Assembly: GCF_025151215.1 (NCBI RefSeq)
Contig: NZ_CP102286.1
Location: 1,860,001 to 1,924,000 of the forward strand
DNA from: Parabacteroides merdae ATCC 43184
GTDB taxonomy: Bacteria; Bacteroidota; Bacteroidia; Bacteroidales; Tannerellaceae
Length of the DNA stretch: 64,000 bases
Direction of reading: 5' to 3'
A model generated the notes under the pieces. It saw only the letters and a program-made list of their open reading frames with translations, ran no database searches and was not told where the DNA came from. This document shows positions 52,992 to 63,041 of the stretch, one piece after another. How positions within the stretch are numbered: the first letter of the stretch is position 1; the number at the start of each line of letters is the position of its first letter. The position numbers and the translations under genes were made by a program.

Positions 52992-54140
52992 TTAATTATT
53001 TGCAGACATGATAACAACGCGGTTCCAATTGTTTTCATTGTACGGTTGAACGTCAGAACCCTTCCATTCGATTGTGATCTGGCTAGAAGAGATACCGTAT
53101 TTATCAATAAGTTCCTTGGCAACGGCTCTTGCACGTTTTTCGGAAAGCTGCATATTGTAAGAACCTGTACCTGTTTTCTTATCAGCATAGCCGATAACCT
53201 TGATAGGCACATTGTTTTCTTTCATAAACTGTGCAGTATTGAAGATGCTAACCTGCTGGTTCTTGTCGATCTTAGCGCTATTGATACGGAAGTATACCAC
53301 ATTATCTACATAGTTGTTAACAACGTTAGTTACAACTTCTTCACATTCAGGACAAGAAACCGGACGTTTACTCAATTCGTCGTTTTCAGCACGCAAAGCG
53401 TTGATCTGACCATTCAGGTCGTTCAACAATGCATAATCCATCGGCTCCAACACTTCGAAATCAGTTTTACCCAGTTTGAATGTCAAACCAGCGCTCAACT
53501 GTCCGATACCGTCAGTCAGGTGGTACATAGAAACACGGTTAAACTGTTCGTTCAACAATGAACCCTGAACTTCTACGTTCAAATCTACACGTTTGCTCAA
53601 ACGGAACGCAGTCAGGATACCGAAATTCACCGTTGGAGATTCTGTTCTTGCAATACCTCTGTTATCATCGGAGTTTTTGAAACGCTGTGCGTAACCAAGA
53701 CCTACCCAAGGAATCAAACGAAACACTTTCTTTTCGTTGTAAGGAGCCCAGAAATTAGTCACATCCCACAACAAATCAGCATGAGCAGCTGCATATTTAT
53801 TGTGCTGCATAAATGTAGCACCTGTGTTTTCAAAACCATGCAACACACCACCATTCAACTGGAGACGCAGGGCTAAATACGGATTAAACCATTTACCGAC
53901 AGAGAACTGAGGAGCAAAATTCAAACGATTCTTAAAATCGGCTTCACTGTTCTGATCACCAAATAAAACACTCGCGCCACCAGCAATAGAGATAAACCAG
54001 TTGTCGCCTGCTTTGTTCTTTTTGAAGTTTGTCTTATAACCCGCTTCGTTACTAAATCCAACCTGCGGTTTAAATTCCTGTGCAGACACAGAGAAAACAA
54101 AACCTGATAACAAAGCTAAAAGTAATACTTTAGTCTTCAT
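52992..54140 (-). CDS. OmpA-family outer-membrane protein
   Basis: About 382 aa from MKTKVLLLALLSGFVFSVSA, with signal peptide. The N-terminal half is an eight-stranded barrel (FISIAGGASVLFGDQNS, RVSMYHLTDGIGQLSAGLTF), a linker with a Cys pair (PVSCPECEEVV) follows, and the C-terminal OmpA domain (VVYFRINSAKIDKNQQVSIF, VIGYADKKTGTGSYNMQLSE, RARAVAKELIDKYG) anchors to peptidoglycan. It is a major OM structural protein. A complete Bacteroidetes promoter precedes it, and a strong terminator follows, so it is monocistronic and probably highly expressed. Confidence 0.95.
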   Translation of the reverse strand: MKTKVLLLALLSGFVFSVSAQEFKPQVGFSNEAGYKTNFKKNKAGDNWFISIAGGASVLFGDQNSEADFKNRLNFAPQFSVGKWFNPYLALRLQLNGGVLHGFENTGATFMQHNKYAAAHADLLWDVTNFWAPYNEKKVFRLIPWVGLGYAQRFKNSDDNRGIARTESPTVNFGILTAFRLSKRVDLNVEVQGSLLNEQFNRVSMYHLTDGIGQLSAGLTFKLGKTDFEVLEPMDYALLNDLNGQINALRAENDELSKRPVSCPECEEVVTNVVNNYVDNVVYFRINSAKIDKNQQVSIFNTAQFMKENNVPIKVIGYADKKTGTGSYNMQLSEKRARAVAKELIDKYGISSSQITIEWKGSDVQPYNENNWNRVVIMSANN

Positions 54141-54197
54141 ATTCATCAACATTTTAATTAAACAATCAATTACCTATAATCTTGCTCAAACATATTG

Positions 54198-54228
54198 CAA
54201 AATTAACTCTTTTTCTAATTATAACAAA
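54198..54228 (-). promoter_or_regulatory. Promoter of the OmpA gene
   Basis: On the minus strand TTTG (54225-54228), 19 nt, TAATTTTG (54198-54205), matching the Bacteroidetes consensus exactly; 5' UTR about 50 nt. A second TAnnTTTG (TATGTTTG) lies just downstream. Confidence 0.8.
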
Positions 54229-54250
54229 TAAAAACAATAAAAGTTCGATT

Positions 54251-55402
54251 CTACTCAAAATAATTCAATACTTCATAGCCACCTTCTTTTAGATACGATT
54301 CTTTCTTCATCAATTTTATATCATTCAACATCATATCCTCTATCAAAGAGGCCAAATCGTACTTTGGTTCCCATCCCAAACGGGTACGCGCCTTCGTCGC
54401 ATCGCCGATCAATAAATCGACTTCAGTCGGACGGAAATACTGAGGATCAACACCTACAACTTCATCTCCAATCCGTTTCTTGAAATTATCGAGATAAACC
54501 TCACCGACTCTTTCAATAAACACTTTTTCGTCAATATAGTTTAAGACAGCCACCTCATTAACATTCTCACCTTTGAAAATAATTTCCACGCCTATCTCGG
54601 CGAACGCCATCCTCAAGAAATCACGAATAGTTGTCGTAATCCCCGTCGCAATGACATAATCGGACGGTTCATCCTGCTGGAGGATTGCATACATTGCGCG
54701 GACATAATCTTTTGCATGTCCCCAATCACGTTTGGAAGAAAGATTCCCCATATAAACTTTTTTCTGCATGCCTAAAGCAATACGGGAGACAGCCCGCGTC
54801 ACCTTACGAGTCACGAAGGTTTCTCCTCTCAGAGGAGATTCATGGTTGAACAAAATACCGTTCGACGCATGCATTTTATAAGCTTCACGATAGTTCACCG
54901 TTATCCAATAACCGTAAAGTTTGGCTACGGCATACGGACTTCTCGGATAAAAAGGAGTCGTTTCTTTCTGCGGAACTTCCTGCACCAGACCATAAAGTTC
55001 GGATGTAGAAGCTTGATAAATGCGCGTCTTGGGGATCAAATTCAGCAGACGAACTGCTTCTAAGATACGCAAAACTCCCAGACCATCGGTATTAGCCGTA
55101 TATTCGGGTGTATCAAAACTCACTTTCACATGACTCATAGCCGCCAGATTATAAATTTCATCCGGCTGGATCTCACCGATAATGCGAGTCAGGTTCAAAC
55201 TGTCGGTCAGGTCACCATAATGTAGGATCAAGTTACGATTTTCCACATGCGGGTCCTGATAAAGATGGTCGATACGATCCGTGTTAAACATGGACGACCG
55301 GCGTTTGATACCATGCACTATATATCCTTTCTTGATCAGATATTCGGCCAGATAAGCCCCATCTTGGCCTGTTATTCCTGTTATTAAAGCAACTTTACTC
55401 AT
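54251..55402 (-). CDS. gmd: GDP-mannose 4,6-dehydratase
   Basis: 383 aa. The Rossmann start [20 protein letters not shown], substrate region [26 protein letters not shown] with catalytic Thr/Ser-Glu, and the YxxxK pair in [15 protein letters not shown] are present. It converts GDP-mannose to GDP-4-keto-6-deoxymannose, the first step to GDP-L-fucose. fcl follows upstream on the same strand by 58 nt. Products feed capsule fucosylation and, in Bacteroides, protein O-glycosylation. Confidence 0.97.
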   Translation of the reverse strand: MSKVALITGITGQDGAYLAEYLIKKGYIVHGIKRRSSMFNTDRIDHLYQDPHVENRNLILHYGDLTDSLNLTRIIGEIQPDEIYNLAAMSHVKVSFDTPEYTANTDGLGVLRILEAVRLLNLIPKTRIYQASTSELYGLVQEVPQKETTPFYPRSPYAVAKLYGYWITVNYREAYKMHASNGILFNHESPLRGETFVTRKVTRAVSRIALGMQKKVYMGNLSSKRDWGHAKDYVRAMYAILQQDEPSDYVIATGITTTIRDFLRMAFAEIGVEIIFKGENVNEVAVLNYIDEKVFIERVGEVYLDNFKKRIGDEVVGVDPQYFRPTEVDLLIGDATKARTRLGWEPKYDLASLIEDMMLNDIKLMKKESYLKEGGYEVLNYFE

Positions 55403-55460
55403 CGTTGTTAAACGGAAGACGCAACAACCTCCCTATTTTTAATTTTTTAATTTTCAATTC

Positions 55461-56531
55461 TTAATTCTCCAAGTACCAACTATAAAGGCGTTCAACCCCT
55501 TCGTCTATCTCAATCGTATGATGCCAGCCCAAAGCATGCAACTTCGTGACATCCGTCAGTTTGCGCATCGTCCCGTCCGGTTTAGACGAATCAAATACGA
55601 TCTCACCTGTAAACCCTACCTTTTCTCGGATTAGGGAAGCCACTTCACAAATAGAAAGTTCTTTTCCAGTACCTATATTAATATGCGTATTTCGGATATC
55701 GCCGGTAGCAGGACGGAGATCGGCAAAATCGACCTTCTCCATCACATAGACGGAAGCATCTGCCATCTCCTCGCTCCAAAGAAACTCACGAAGCGGTTTG
55801 CCTGTTCCCCACAACTCCACTTTACCAGGATAAATACCGTACTTGGCAAGAATATCCAATATTTCGGATTCAGAAGTACCGCCGGATATATTTTCAACCG
55901 AACGCGCATTCAGATCTTTCCGGACAGCCTCCCAATCTCCTTCGGAAAGACATTTACCCAAATGTACTTTGCGAATCATGGCAGGCAGCACATGCGAAGT
56001 CTCCAGGTTAAAATTATCATTCGGGCCATACAGGTTGGTCGGCATTACTGCGATATAGTTAGTTCCGTATTGCAAGTTATAACTCTCACACATCTTGATC
56101 CCGGCTATCTTAGCTATCGCATAAGGTTCATTCGTATATTCGAGAGGCGAAGTGAGCAAGCAATCCTCCGGCATCGGTTGCGGAGCATTTCCCGGATAAA
56201 TACAAGTACTTCCCAAAAACAGAAGTTTCTTTACGTTATTCAGATAAGAAGCATGAATCACATTGTTCTGAATCATAAGATTCTCGTAAATAAAGTCAGC
56301 CCGGTAGCGGCTGTTTGCCACAATCCCTCCGACATGGGCTGCTGCCAGGAACACATATTCCGGCTTCTCTGCGGCAAAGAAATCATGAACGGCCTGCTGA
56401 TCGGTCAAATCCAATTCCGCATGCGTACGCAGGACAAAGTTCGTGTAACCTTTTGCCTTCAGATTCTTCAGAATAGCAGAACCGACCAGTCCCCGATGGC
56501 CTGCTACAAATATTTTACTATCCTTATTCAT
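55461..56531 (-). CDS. fcl: GDP-L-fucose synthase
   Basis: 356 aa. [55 protein letters not shown] and the YxxxK in [20 protein letters not shown] are standard for Fcl/WcaG. It epimerises and reduces the Gmd product with NADPH. Its start overlaps the rfbA stop by 8 nt, so the two are coupled. Confidence 0.96.
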   Translation of the reverse strand: MNKDSKIFVAGHRGLVGSAILKNLKAKGYTNFVLRTHAELDLTDQQAVHDFFAAEKPEYVFLAAAHVGGIVANSRYRADFIYENLMIQNNVIHASYLNNVKKLLFLGSTCIYPGNAPQPMPEDCLLTSPLEYTNEPYAIAKIAGIKMCESYNLQYGTNYIAVMPTNLYGPNDNFNLETSHVLPAMIRKVHLGKCLSEGDWEAVRKDLNARSVENISGGTSESEILDILAKYGIYPGKVELWGTGKPLREFLWSEEMADASVYVMEKVDFADLRPATGDIRNTHINIGTGKELSICEVASLIREKVGFTGEIVFDSSKPDGTMRKLTDVTKLHALGWHHTIEIDEGVERLYSWYLEN

Positions 56532-57408
56532 TCTCTCTTTTTATCAAATTCAGCAGATATTGTCCATACTGGTTCTTCAACATCGGAGCGGCAACTTGCC
56601 TCAACCGTTCTGCATCGATCCAACCATTCCGATAAGCAACTTCTTCCAAGCAAGCTATTTTCAACCCTTGTCGTTTCTCTATCACCTCAACGAAGGTGGA
56701 GGCTTCGGAAAGAGAATCGTGCGTACCGGTGTCAAGCCATGCAAAACCGCGCCCCAAGAGCTGAACTTTCAAATTCCCATCCTTCAGGAATTCCTGGTTG
56801 ACAGTCGTAATCTCCAATTCTCCGCGGGCGGAAGGTTTAATCTGCTTGGCAACTTCCACCACTTTGTTCGGATAGAAATAAAGGCCGACAACTGCATAAT
56901 TCGATTTCGGGCATGCTGGTTTTTCTTCAATGCTCAACACATTTCCTGCCTCATCGAATTCGGCCACGCCATAGCGCTCCGGATCATTGACGTAGTAACC
57001 GAAGACGGTCGCTTTTTGTTCGTTTTCCACATTAGCTACGGCCCTTTTTAACATTGCGGTGAAACTCTGTCCGTAAAAGATATTGTCGCCCAAGACCAGA
57101 CAAACGGAATCATTTCCAATAAACTCCTCCCCAATTAAAAAAGCTTGTGCCAATCCGTCCGGTGAAGGTTGTTCGGCATACTCGAAACGGACACCATAAT
57201 CGGAACCATCCCCTAACAGACGACGAAAACCGGGAAGATCCTGCGGTGTGGAAATCACCAATATTTCACGTATTCCTGCCAGCATCAACACAGACACCGG
57301 ATAATAGATCATCGGTTTATCATAAATAGGCAATAACTGTTTTGAAACCCCTTTGGTTATCGGATACAAACGCGTACCGGACCCTCCTGCTAAAACAATA
57401 CCTTTCAT
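56524..57408 (-). CDS. rfbA: Glucose-1-phosphate thymidylyltransferase
   Basis: 294 aa. [60 protein letters not shown] and [20 protein letters not shown] match RmlA. It makes dTDP-glucose from glucose-1-phosphate and dTTP for dTDP-rhamnose and related sugars. First gene of rfbA-fcl-gmd. Other rml genes are not in the window. TACATTTG at 57505-57512 (minus) is a possible -7 box. Confidence 0.96.
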   Translation of the reverse strand: MKGIVLAGGSGTRLYPITKGVSKQLLPIYDKPMIYYPVSVLMLAGIREILVISTPQDLPGFRRLLGDGSDYGVRFEYAEQPSPDGLAQAFLIGEEFIGNDSVCLVLGDNIFYGQSFTAMLKRAVANVENEQKATVFGYYVNDPERYGVAEFDEAGNVLSIEEKPACPKSNYAVVGLYFYPNKVVEVAKQIKPSARGELEITTVNQEFLKDGNLKVQLLGRGFAWLDTGTHDSLSEASTFVEVIEKRQGLKIACLEEVAYRNGWIDAERLRQVAAPMLKNQYGQYLLNLIKRENE

Positions 57409-57430
57409 AATCTTCTATGATTTACGATTT

Positions 57431-57446
57431 ATGATTCCGGAATCAT
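57431..57446. repeat. 16-nt perfect palindrome upstream of rfbA
   Basis: ATGATTCCGGAATCAT is a perfect palindrome inside a larger ATGATTT...AAATCAT inverted pair, located between the rfbA start and its likely promoter, so it could be an operator or hairpin in the 5' UTR. Confidence 0.5.
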
Positions 57447-57606
57447 GCATCAATGATAAATCATACATCCAAAATCACAAATTCTTAATAAATATAACGG
57501 ATGGCAAATGTATTAAAAATAATTCACTTTACCGGCTCGGTGAAACTTTTCTTTCCAAAGGTTTGTTACAAAGTAGATTTCAAAATAATTAAAAAACGAA
57601 TTTATT

Positions 57607-58185
57607 ATGAAGACTTTTATTGACACAATCAACTTCGGAGTAAAAAACTGGTGGGTTTCCCTGCTGTTGGGCCTGCTTTATATCCTCATCGCAATCTGCC
57701 TGATGTTCACACCGCTGGCAAGCTATGTCGCACTGAGTGTTTTGTTTAGTGTATCCATGTTTGTCAGCGGCACGTTGGAAATTCTTTTTGCCGTCACCAA
57801 TAGAAAGAATATTTCCAGTTGGGGCTGGTATCTGGCAAGCGGTATCATCGACCTAATCTTAGGTATCTACCTGATGGCCAATATCGGCCTGAGCATGGCA
57901 GTGCTGCCTTTCATCGTCGCTTTCTGGCTGATGTTCCGCGGTTTCGCTTCAACCGGCTACGCTATGGACCTGAAACGCTACGGGACACGCAACTGGGGCT
58001 GGTATATGGCTTTCGGCGTACTGGCAATCCTTTGCAGTATCGGCATTATCTGGCAACCAGGTCTTGGAGCGTTATCCCTTGTCTATATGATCGCGTACAC
58101 TTTGCTGATCATCGGCATCTTCCGGGTTATGCTTTCCTTCGAACTGAAGAGCTTGCACAAACGGAACAAAGAATACAACGAATAA
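57607..58185 (+). CDS. HdeD-family DUF308 membrane protein
   Basis: 192 aa with six predicted TM helices (WWVSLLLGLLYILIAICLMF, ALSVLFSVSMFVSGTLEILF, ILGIYLMANIGLSMAVLPFI, VAFWLMFRGFASTGYAMDL, MAFGVLAILCSIGIIWQPGL, SLVYMIAYTLLIIGIFRVML). The short loops and repeated W/G motifs fit HdeD/DUF308. E. coli HdeD is linked to acid resistance; here the role is unknown. Divergent from rfbA. Confidence 0.88.
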   Translation: MKTFIDTINFGVKNWWVSLLLGLLYILIAICLMFTPLASYVALSVLFSVSMFVSGTLEILFAVTNRKNISSWGWYLASGIIDLILGIYLMANIGLSMAVLPFIVAFWLMFRGFASTGYAMDLKRYGTRNWGWYMAFGVLAILCSIGIIWQPGLGALSLVYMIAYTLLIIGIFRVMLSFELKSLHKRNKEYNE

Positions 58186-58240
58186 ATCGTATGCTTTTCT
58201 CAGCAGTTTCCAATCCATGAGAATACTTCCTCACCGGGGA

Positions 58241-58350
58241 GAGAATATATTCTCATCCGTATGAGAAAAGATTATCATTACGACGAGAAAAGATTGTCAT
58301 CCTTATGAGAAAAAGCCCCTCATAAGACGAAAATCTTTTCTCGTTGTAGC
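58241..58350. repeat. Tandem 22-nt GAGAAAAGATT-type repeats
   Basis: GAGAAAAGATTATCATTACG at 58263, GAGAAAAGATTGTCATCCTT at 58285 and GAGAAAAAGCCCCTCATAAG at 58307 follow each other every 22 nt. A fourth 22-nt block (58329-58350) is inverted: AATCTTTTCTCGT matches ACGAGAAAAGATT. No spacers, so not CRISPR. Confidence 0.75.
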
Positions 58351-58422
58351 TTTATGATTATTCGCTGACCATCTTCCGCTTAATGAATACGGCCTTACAC
58401 TCAGCACAGTCCTTCCGGCAGT

Positions 58423-59430
58423 TCACTTTGGATACGACAACGGCGGCCGGTCGACCATACGCAAGGTAACCTGCTGCTCAGAGGAGGCCCCGACAAAACC
58501 TAAGCCACCCGATACGTTTTGAGGAACGATGACCGGTTCCATAAAGGTTTCGTTATAATCTTCCGAATTCAGACAGTTCATCGCACGCAAATAACGATAA
58601 TAAGGTTGTGATATGCTCAATAAGCGAACCGTAACATCCAAGTAAAAATGATCTTTTCTATTTGATTCGCTAATATACGGGACAGAGGTGTAGATCTTAA
58701 GGGTATACGAACCATTTTCAAAACGGCCATCCGTGAAAACATTGCTAAGATTACGAATAGTCCAATCCAAAATGCCGAATTTGTCATCATCGGCAGTCGT
58801 AAGATGCCCATCGGTCAACACAATATCCTCCTGGTTGATAATTTCGGGATAAGAGGAAAAGGGACCGTATTTGATACCTGTTTCCGAAGAAATCCTGTAT
58901 GTATTTTCTTCGATAATAAGACGGTAATAATTTTTCTCGTTCGGACGGTCATGTATCGTTATCTTGTATCGCATACAATCCATCATACTGGAACCACCCC
59001 TCAATTGCGTACGGAGCGTATCTACACGGATAGTTTCCTCGATCGGAAAAGGGATTTCCACCTCGCAACCAGCCTGGTATTGCCCGTCTTCGGCTGTCGC
59101 TTCAAAGCGGATACGGTCACCAGGACGAAAAGATGTTTTCAACGTGCAATTAGAATCATCGAAAGAACCATAGACCTTCTCCACCTCTGCCGTCTCGGTC
59201 TTTTGCCCGTTGACATATACTACAATGGAACCATTGGAAACACAATCCGCTTGCTGTTTATCGGTATCGATCATACGCAGAGACACTCCGTTTTCTTCCT
59301 TTCCGGCTTCAAGAAAAGCATTCATCAGAAGCTGTGGGACCTGCGGCTTGTTCATATATGGAAGCTCATTCTCACAACCCGGGAACAGCATAGAAACCAG
59401 TATGAATAATATAAATAAATTCTTTTTCAT
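58423..59430 (-). CDS. DUF4249 lipoprotein, partner of the TonB receptor
   Basis: About 335 aa from MKKNLFILFILVSMLFPGCE, giving a lipobox (LFPGC). NDSNCTLKTSFRPGDRIRFE, GCEVEIPFPI and YRLIIEENTYRISSETGIKY are of the DUF4249 type. In Bacteroidetes these proteins are encoded right after a TonB-dependent receptor, as here (17 nt gap), and are thought to be surface lipoproteins working in uptake. The substrate is unknown. Third gene of FecR-receptor-DUF4249. Confidence 0.88.
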   Translation of the reverse strand: MKKNLFILFILVSMLFPGCENELPYMNKPQVPQLLMNAFLEAGKEENGVSLRMIDTDKQQADCVSNGSIVVYVNGQKTETAEVEKVYGSFDDSNCTLKTSFRPGDRIRFEATAEDGQYQAGCEVEIPFPIEETIRVDTLRTQLRGGSSMMDCMRYKITIHDRPNEKNYYRLIIEENTYRISSETGIKYGPFSSYPEIINQEDIVLTDGHLTTADDDKFGILDWTIRNLSNVFTDGRFENGSYTLKIYTSVPYISESNRKDHFYLDVTVRLLSISQPYYRYLRAMNCLNSEDYNETFMEPVIVPQNVSGGLGFVGASSEQQVTLRMVDRPPLSYPK

Positions 59431-59447
59431 AATTCTACTCCTCTTTA

Positions 59448-62156
59448 TTAAAACCGGTATGTATAGGTAATCGATGGAACACAAGGCAGAAGCGTTTGCT
59501 TTATCAGCTTCGTTTTCCGCTTCCAGGCCGTCTCATGGCTACCATCCGGCTTAATATGCTCTACTCCGATATATTCTTCTTCTTTATAGATAAGATTCGG
59601 AGTCATGGCATTATAGGCGTTATAGACCGAAATATTCCAAGTCTGCATGCCGTGGCGCAATTTTTTATGGAAATTGATGCTCAGATTCAACCGGTGGCTG
59701 ACAGGAAGGCGGTAATTGTTTCGATGGGAAATGTAATCAATCAAGTTACCAGATGCCGTCCCTGTACGCTGTTCAGCAACCGTAGCCGTTCCGCCCGTAT
59801 TAAAAATCCAAGTGATCCCTATATCCGTTTTCTTGCTGAAAGTATGGTTTACACAGAGGTTGATGTTGTGGCGGCGATCGTATTTATAAGGAAAACGTTC
59901 GCCGTTGTTGACCGTCCCGTCCTTGAACTGGCGATCACTCTTGGCGATCGTATACCCCAACCATCCTGTCGTTTTACCGATCGTCTTCTGGGCTAAAATC
60001 TCCAAGCCGAAAGAGCGGCCACGTCCCATCTCCACCTTCTCCTGCCATCCGCCGGATGATCCGAAAAAGGTAGCGCCATCCTGGTATTCCAATACATTAT
60101 GCATATCTTTATAATAGCTTTCTAGAGAGAACTCCCATCCTTCCACACCGGTATAATAACCACCGACAGCATACTGGTAGGAGCGCATCGGACGGATGTT
60201 TTTAGTAACCGGAACCCATAAATCGATCGGCAACGAAATCGGCGAGGATGACAGCAGGTGCACATACTGTTCCATTTGTGTAAAAGAAGCCTTTGCCGCA
60301 AAACCGTCATGAAAGCGATAACGCGCAGAAAGACGAGGCTGTGCCGACAGATAGCCTTTCCCTTGTGTGGAAAACAAGGAGAGATGAATGCCGGCATTCA
60401 AGCTCAGACGGTCGCCGATATCGGCATTGTCTTCGGTATAAAACGAAAACTCGTGCCCGTGCAAATAGCTGTTCGAGGAATCGTTGTAGACGGTATCCTG
60501 TGCCGTCTGCCCGTCTGCAGCTTCTTTCACACGCGAGGTCGTCACCTCCGGTCGGAAGGTATGATACAGATAAGAAACACCGAACTTGACATGATGGTCA
60601 GGGACGGGCATATAATCGAAGTCCGTATGAAAACTCCAATCGTGTATACCGGAACGGTAATCGGAATTATAGACATACGATTCGTTTTTATCCGTTATCA
60701 GATTGCCGTTTTTATCCGTCTCGATGATGTCTTTCCGATAAGCGTCCGCCATGCTCATCTGATAGTGGTTGTATGCCACGGTCGTATTGCTGAATAATTT
60801 ACTGTTGAAGACATAATTCCACCGTCCGGCGGCAATTGTGTTCCCCCAGTTGAAATCGATCTGACTGTTGTAGAAGTACATACTCGCCCCATAGTTATTC
60901 GAATAGCCGTCATATTCCTTATCCTGTTTGTAGTCGTAATGGTCTTTTCCTTTGTAGAAACTGAGAAACAGACGACTGCGATCGGAAAATTTATGGTTCA
61001 CCTTGGTATTGATATCATAGAAATAGTAATTGTATTTTTTGTCCTCCGGAAGGAATGGCCTTGCTACCAGGTCAAGATAGGTGCGACGGCCGGTCAGACA
61101 AAAGGATGTTTTATCTTTCAAGATCGGACCTTCGAAGTGTAGCTTACTGGTCAACAGGCCAATGCTGACCGTACCGTGATAATTCTGCATATCGCCGTCG
61201 TTTGTCCGGATATCCACGATAGAAGACAGACGGCCGCCATAACGGGCTGGAAATGAACCTTTGAAAAGCGTAACCTTTTTCATGGCTTCCGGAGTGAAGA
61301 TGGAAAACACGCCCAACATATGGTCGGCATTATAGATGGGGATACCATCCAGAAGGATCAAGTTCTGATCCGGTCCACCACCCCGTACATACAACCCGCT
61401 GAAACCTTCCGTTCCAGCCTGTACACCTGGCATCAACTGGATCGTTTTGAGGATATCGGCCTCTCCTAAGATGGCCGGAGTATTCTTGATCTGCGTCATC
61501 GGGATGTCTAACGTACCCATACCCGTTGCCCGAATGCCTGTCTCTTTTTTGTCGGAAAGAACGATGATTTCCGACAACTGGTTATTGGTCTGCAAACGGA
61601 TGTTCATTACAGTATCCCGACTTAACAGAAAACGGCAATGCTTGGTCTCATATCCTAAATACGAAAAGAAAAGTCCGGTCTCTCCTTCCGGCAAGGTCAA
61701 GCTGTAAAACCCGAAAGGATTTGTTGAAGTCCCGGTATGACAGCTGGATTCCAAAATATTTGCACCAATCAGCGTTTCTGACGATATGGAATCGGTAATA
61801 TATCCGCTGACCGTATATTTACGGGAAACAGGACGCTCTCCTAACAAGATGTGTGTGCCGGAGATTTTAAACGTTATCGCTTCCTGACCAAATGCATATT
61901 GCAGGATTTCCTCGATGGTCTTCTGACGGACATCAAGGGTAACAGGCTGCCGCAGCTGTACCTTTTCACCATAGATAAACGAGAAGCCGGTGGAGTCCTC
62001 TAACTGGCGGACAAAAGTGTCCAGTGTTGCCTTCCGGACCTGGAAGTCCAGACGCGCCGCCCGGTCTTGTGCAGCGAGCGGCGCAATTCTGAAAACTATC
62101 CATAATAGAAGAATAAGCCGGGCGAACCGGCGGAGACAATATAGGTAATAATTCAT
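59448..62156 (-). CDS. TonB-dependent receptor with STN domain (FecA-like)
   Basis: 902 aa. Signal peptide (ILLLWIVFRIAPLAAQD), STN/secretin-like domain (LDFQVRKATLDTFVRQLEDS, QPVTLDVRQKTIEEILQYAF), a carboxypeptidase-regulatory domain (KYTVSGYITDSISSETLIGA), plug (GEADILKTIQLMPGVQAGTE, GFSGLYVRGGGPDQNLILLD) and a C-terminal 22-strand barrel ending SITYTYRF. The STN domain signals substrate binding to the FecR anti-sigma factor, encoded 3 nt upstream. It carries siderophore, glycan or other nutrient across the outer membrane; no SusD partner, but a DUF4249 gene follows. Confidence 0.95.
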   Translation of the reverse strand: MNYYLYCLRRFARLILLLWIVFRIAPLAAQDRAARLDFQVRKATLDTFVRQLEDSTGFSFIYGEKVQLRQPVTLDVRQKTIEEILQYAFGQEAITFKISGTHILLGERPVSRKYTVSGYITDSISSETLIGANILESSCHTGTSTNPFGFYSLTLPEGETGLFFSYLGYETKHCRFLLSRDTVMNIRLQTNNQLSEIIVLSDKKETGIRATGMGTLDIPMTQIKNTPAILGEADILKTIQLMPGVQAGTEGFSGLYVRGGGPDQNLILLDGIPIYNADHMLGVFSIFTPEAMKKVTLFKGSFPARYGGRLSSIVDIRTNDGDMQNYHGTVSIGLLTSKLHFEGPILKDKTSFCLTGRRTYLDLVARPFLPEDKKYNYYFYDINTKVNHKFSDRSRLFLSFYKGKDHYDYKQDKEYDGYSNNYGASMYFYNSQIDFNWGNTIAAGRWNYVFNSKLFSNTTVAYNHYQMSMADAYRKDIIETDKNGNLITDKNESYVYNSDYRSGIHDWSFHTDFDYMPVPDHHVKFGVSYLYHTFRPEVTTSRVKEAADGQTAQDTVYNDSSNSYLHGHEFSFYTEDNADIGDRLSLNAGIHLSLFSTQGKGYLSAQPRLSARYRFHDGFAAKASFTQMEQYVHLLSSSPISLPIDLWVPVTKNIRPMRSYQYAVGGYYTGVEGWEFSLESYYKDMHNVLEYQDGATFFGSSGGWQEKVEMGRGRSFGLEILAQKTIGKTTGWLGYTIAKSDRQFKDGTVNNGERFPYKYDRRHNINLCVNHTFSKKTDIGITWIFNTGGTATVAEQRTGTASGNLIDYISHRNNYRLPVSHRLNLSINFHKKLRHGMQTWNISVYNAYNAMTPNLIYKEEEYIGVEHIKPDGSHETAWKRKTKLIKQTLLPCVPSITYTYRF

Positions 62157-62159
62157 GAC

Positions 62160-63041
62160 TTAGTTAAGTTTAGAATGAATCAAGATCGTATCATTTGTCT
62201 TTGAATAACTGAAATTACCGGCTGGCTGGAGCAGATCGAGCATCTGATCCAAGCTCTCACCTTCAGTAAAATGCGCCCTGATACGAAAATCCTTTATATC
62301 TTCATCCGTAATTTTGATTTTCACATGAAAAGCATTCGACAACTCTCGTGCAATCTCCTGCAACGGCAGATAATCAAAATGAAAATGGCCGTCGCGCCAA
62401 CCGGTAGCCGTATTATTTTCTTTTGTTTTTTCTTCCTGTAGTGTTTTATCTGCTCGATTATAAATCGCGCTTTCTCCGGGAGAAAGCGTAATCCGGCTGG
62501 AAACAGCCGGCGCATTGACAGCGACAGAACCTTCCAACAAAGTTGTCTTCACCTCTGCATCTCCGGGATAGGCTTCAACATTAAAATGTGTTCCGAGCAC
62601 TTCGACCTCGACTGGGTCCGCTTTCACAACAAAGGGATGCCGGGCATCTTTCTCCACTTCGAAATAAGCTTCTCCCTGTAATTGTACTTCCCTCCTATCC
62701 TCCTTGAAACGATCCGGGTAAGTCAAAGAGGAATAGCGGTTCAGCGTCACCTTCGTCTGGTCCGGCAAAGTAATTACCGATATGGCTGCACCGGCTGAAA
62801 CAGTTTGCATCGCTACCGGCTTCCAATAATCATAGATGAACCAACTTGCAAAGCAAAGCAGGACGGATGCAGCAACGACTCCCGCCAGACGGAACAGTCT
62901 CAGCCTCTTTGTCCGGGGAGGAACGAGCCGCCTCTCCAACAATTTCCAACTTTCGGAAGCGGAATAGCGCCCACGAGGTGAACGTGTGGAGGCGACAAGC
63001 TTGTCCAGTGTCTTTTCTATATGATCGTGTGAAGGTTCCAT
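62160..63041 (-). CDS. FecR-type anti-sigma factor
   Basis: 293 aa. The N terminus is cytoplasmic (DHIEKTLDKLVASTRSPRGR), followed by one TM (GVVAASVLLCFASWFIYDYW), the FecR domain (AAISVITLPDQTKVTLNRYS, GEAYFEVEKDARHPFVVKAD, VEVLGTHFNVEAYPGD) and a C-terminal DUF4974 domain (FDYLPLQEIARELSNAFHVK). It normally holds an ECF sigma factor until the receptor signals. First gene of the receptor operon, but no sigma-factor gene is found within 600 bp upstream. Confidence 0.93.
   Translation of the reverse strand: MEPSHDHIEKTLDKLVASTRSPRGRYSASESWKLLERRLVPPRTKRLRLFRLAGVVAASVLLCFASWFIYDYWKPVAMQTVSAGAAISVITLPDQTKVTLNRYSSLTYPDRFKEDRREVQLQGEAYFEVEKDARHPFVVKADPVEVEVLGTHFNVEAYPGDAEVKTTLLEGSVAVNAPAVSSRITLSPGESAIYNRADKTLQEEKTKENNTATGWRDGHFHFDYLPLQEIARELSNAFHVKIKITDEDIKDFRIRAHFTEGESLDQMLDLLQPAGNFSYSKTNDTILIHSKLN

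Noticed and set aside
58241..58350. CRISPR array
   Set aside because: Units follow each other without spacers, and no cas genes are present.
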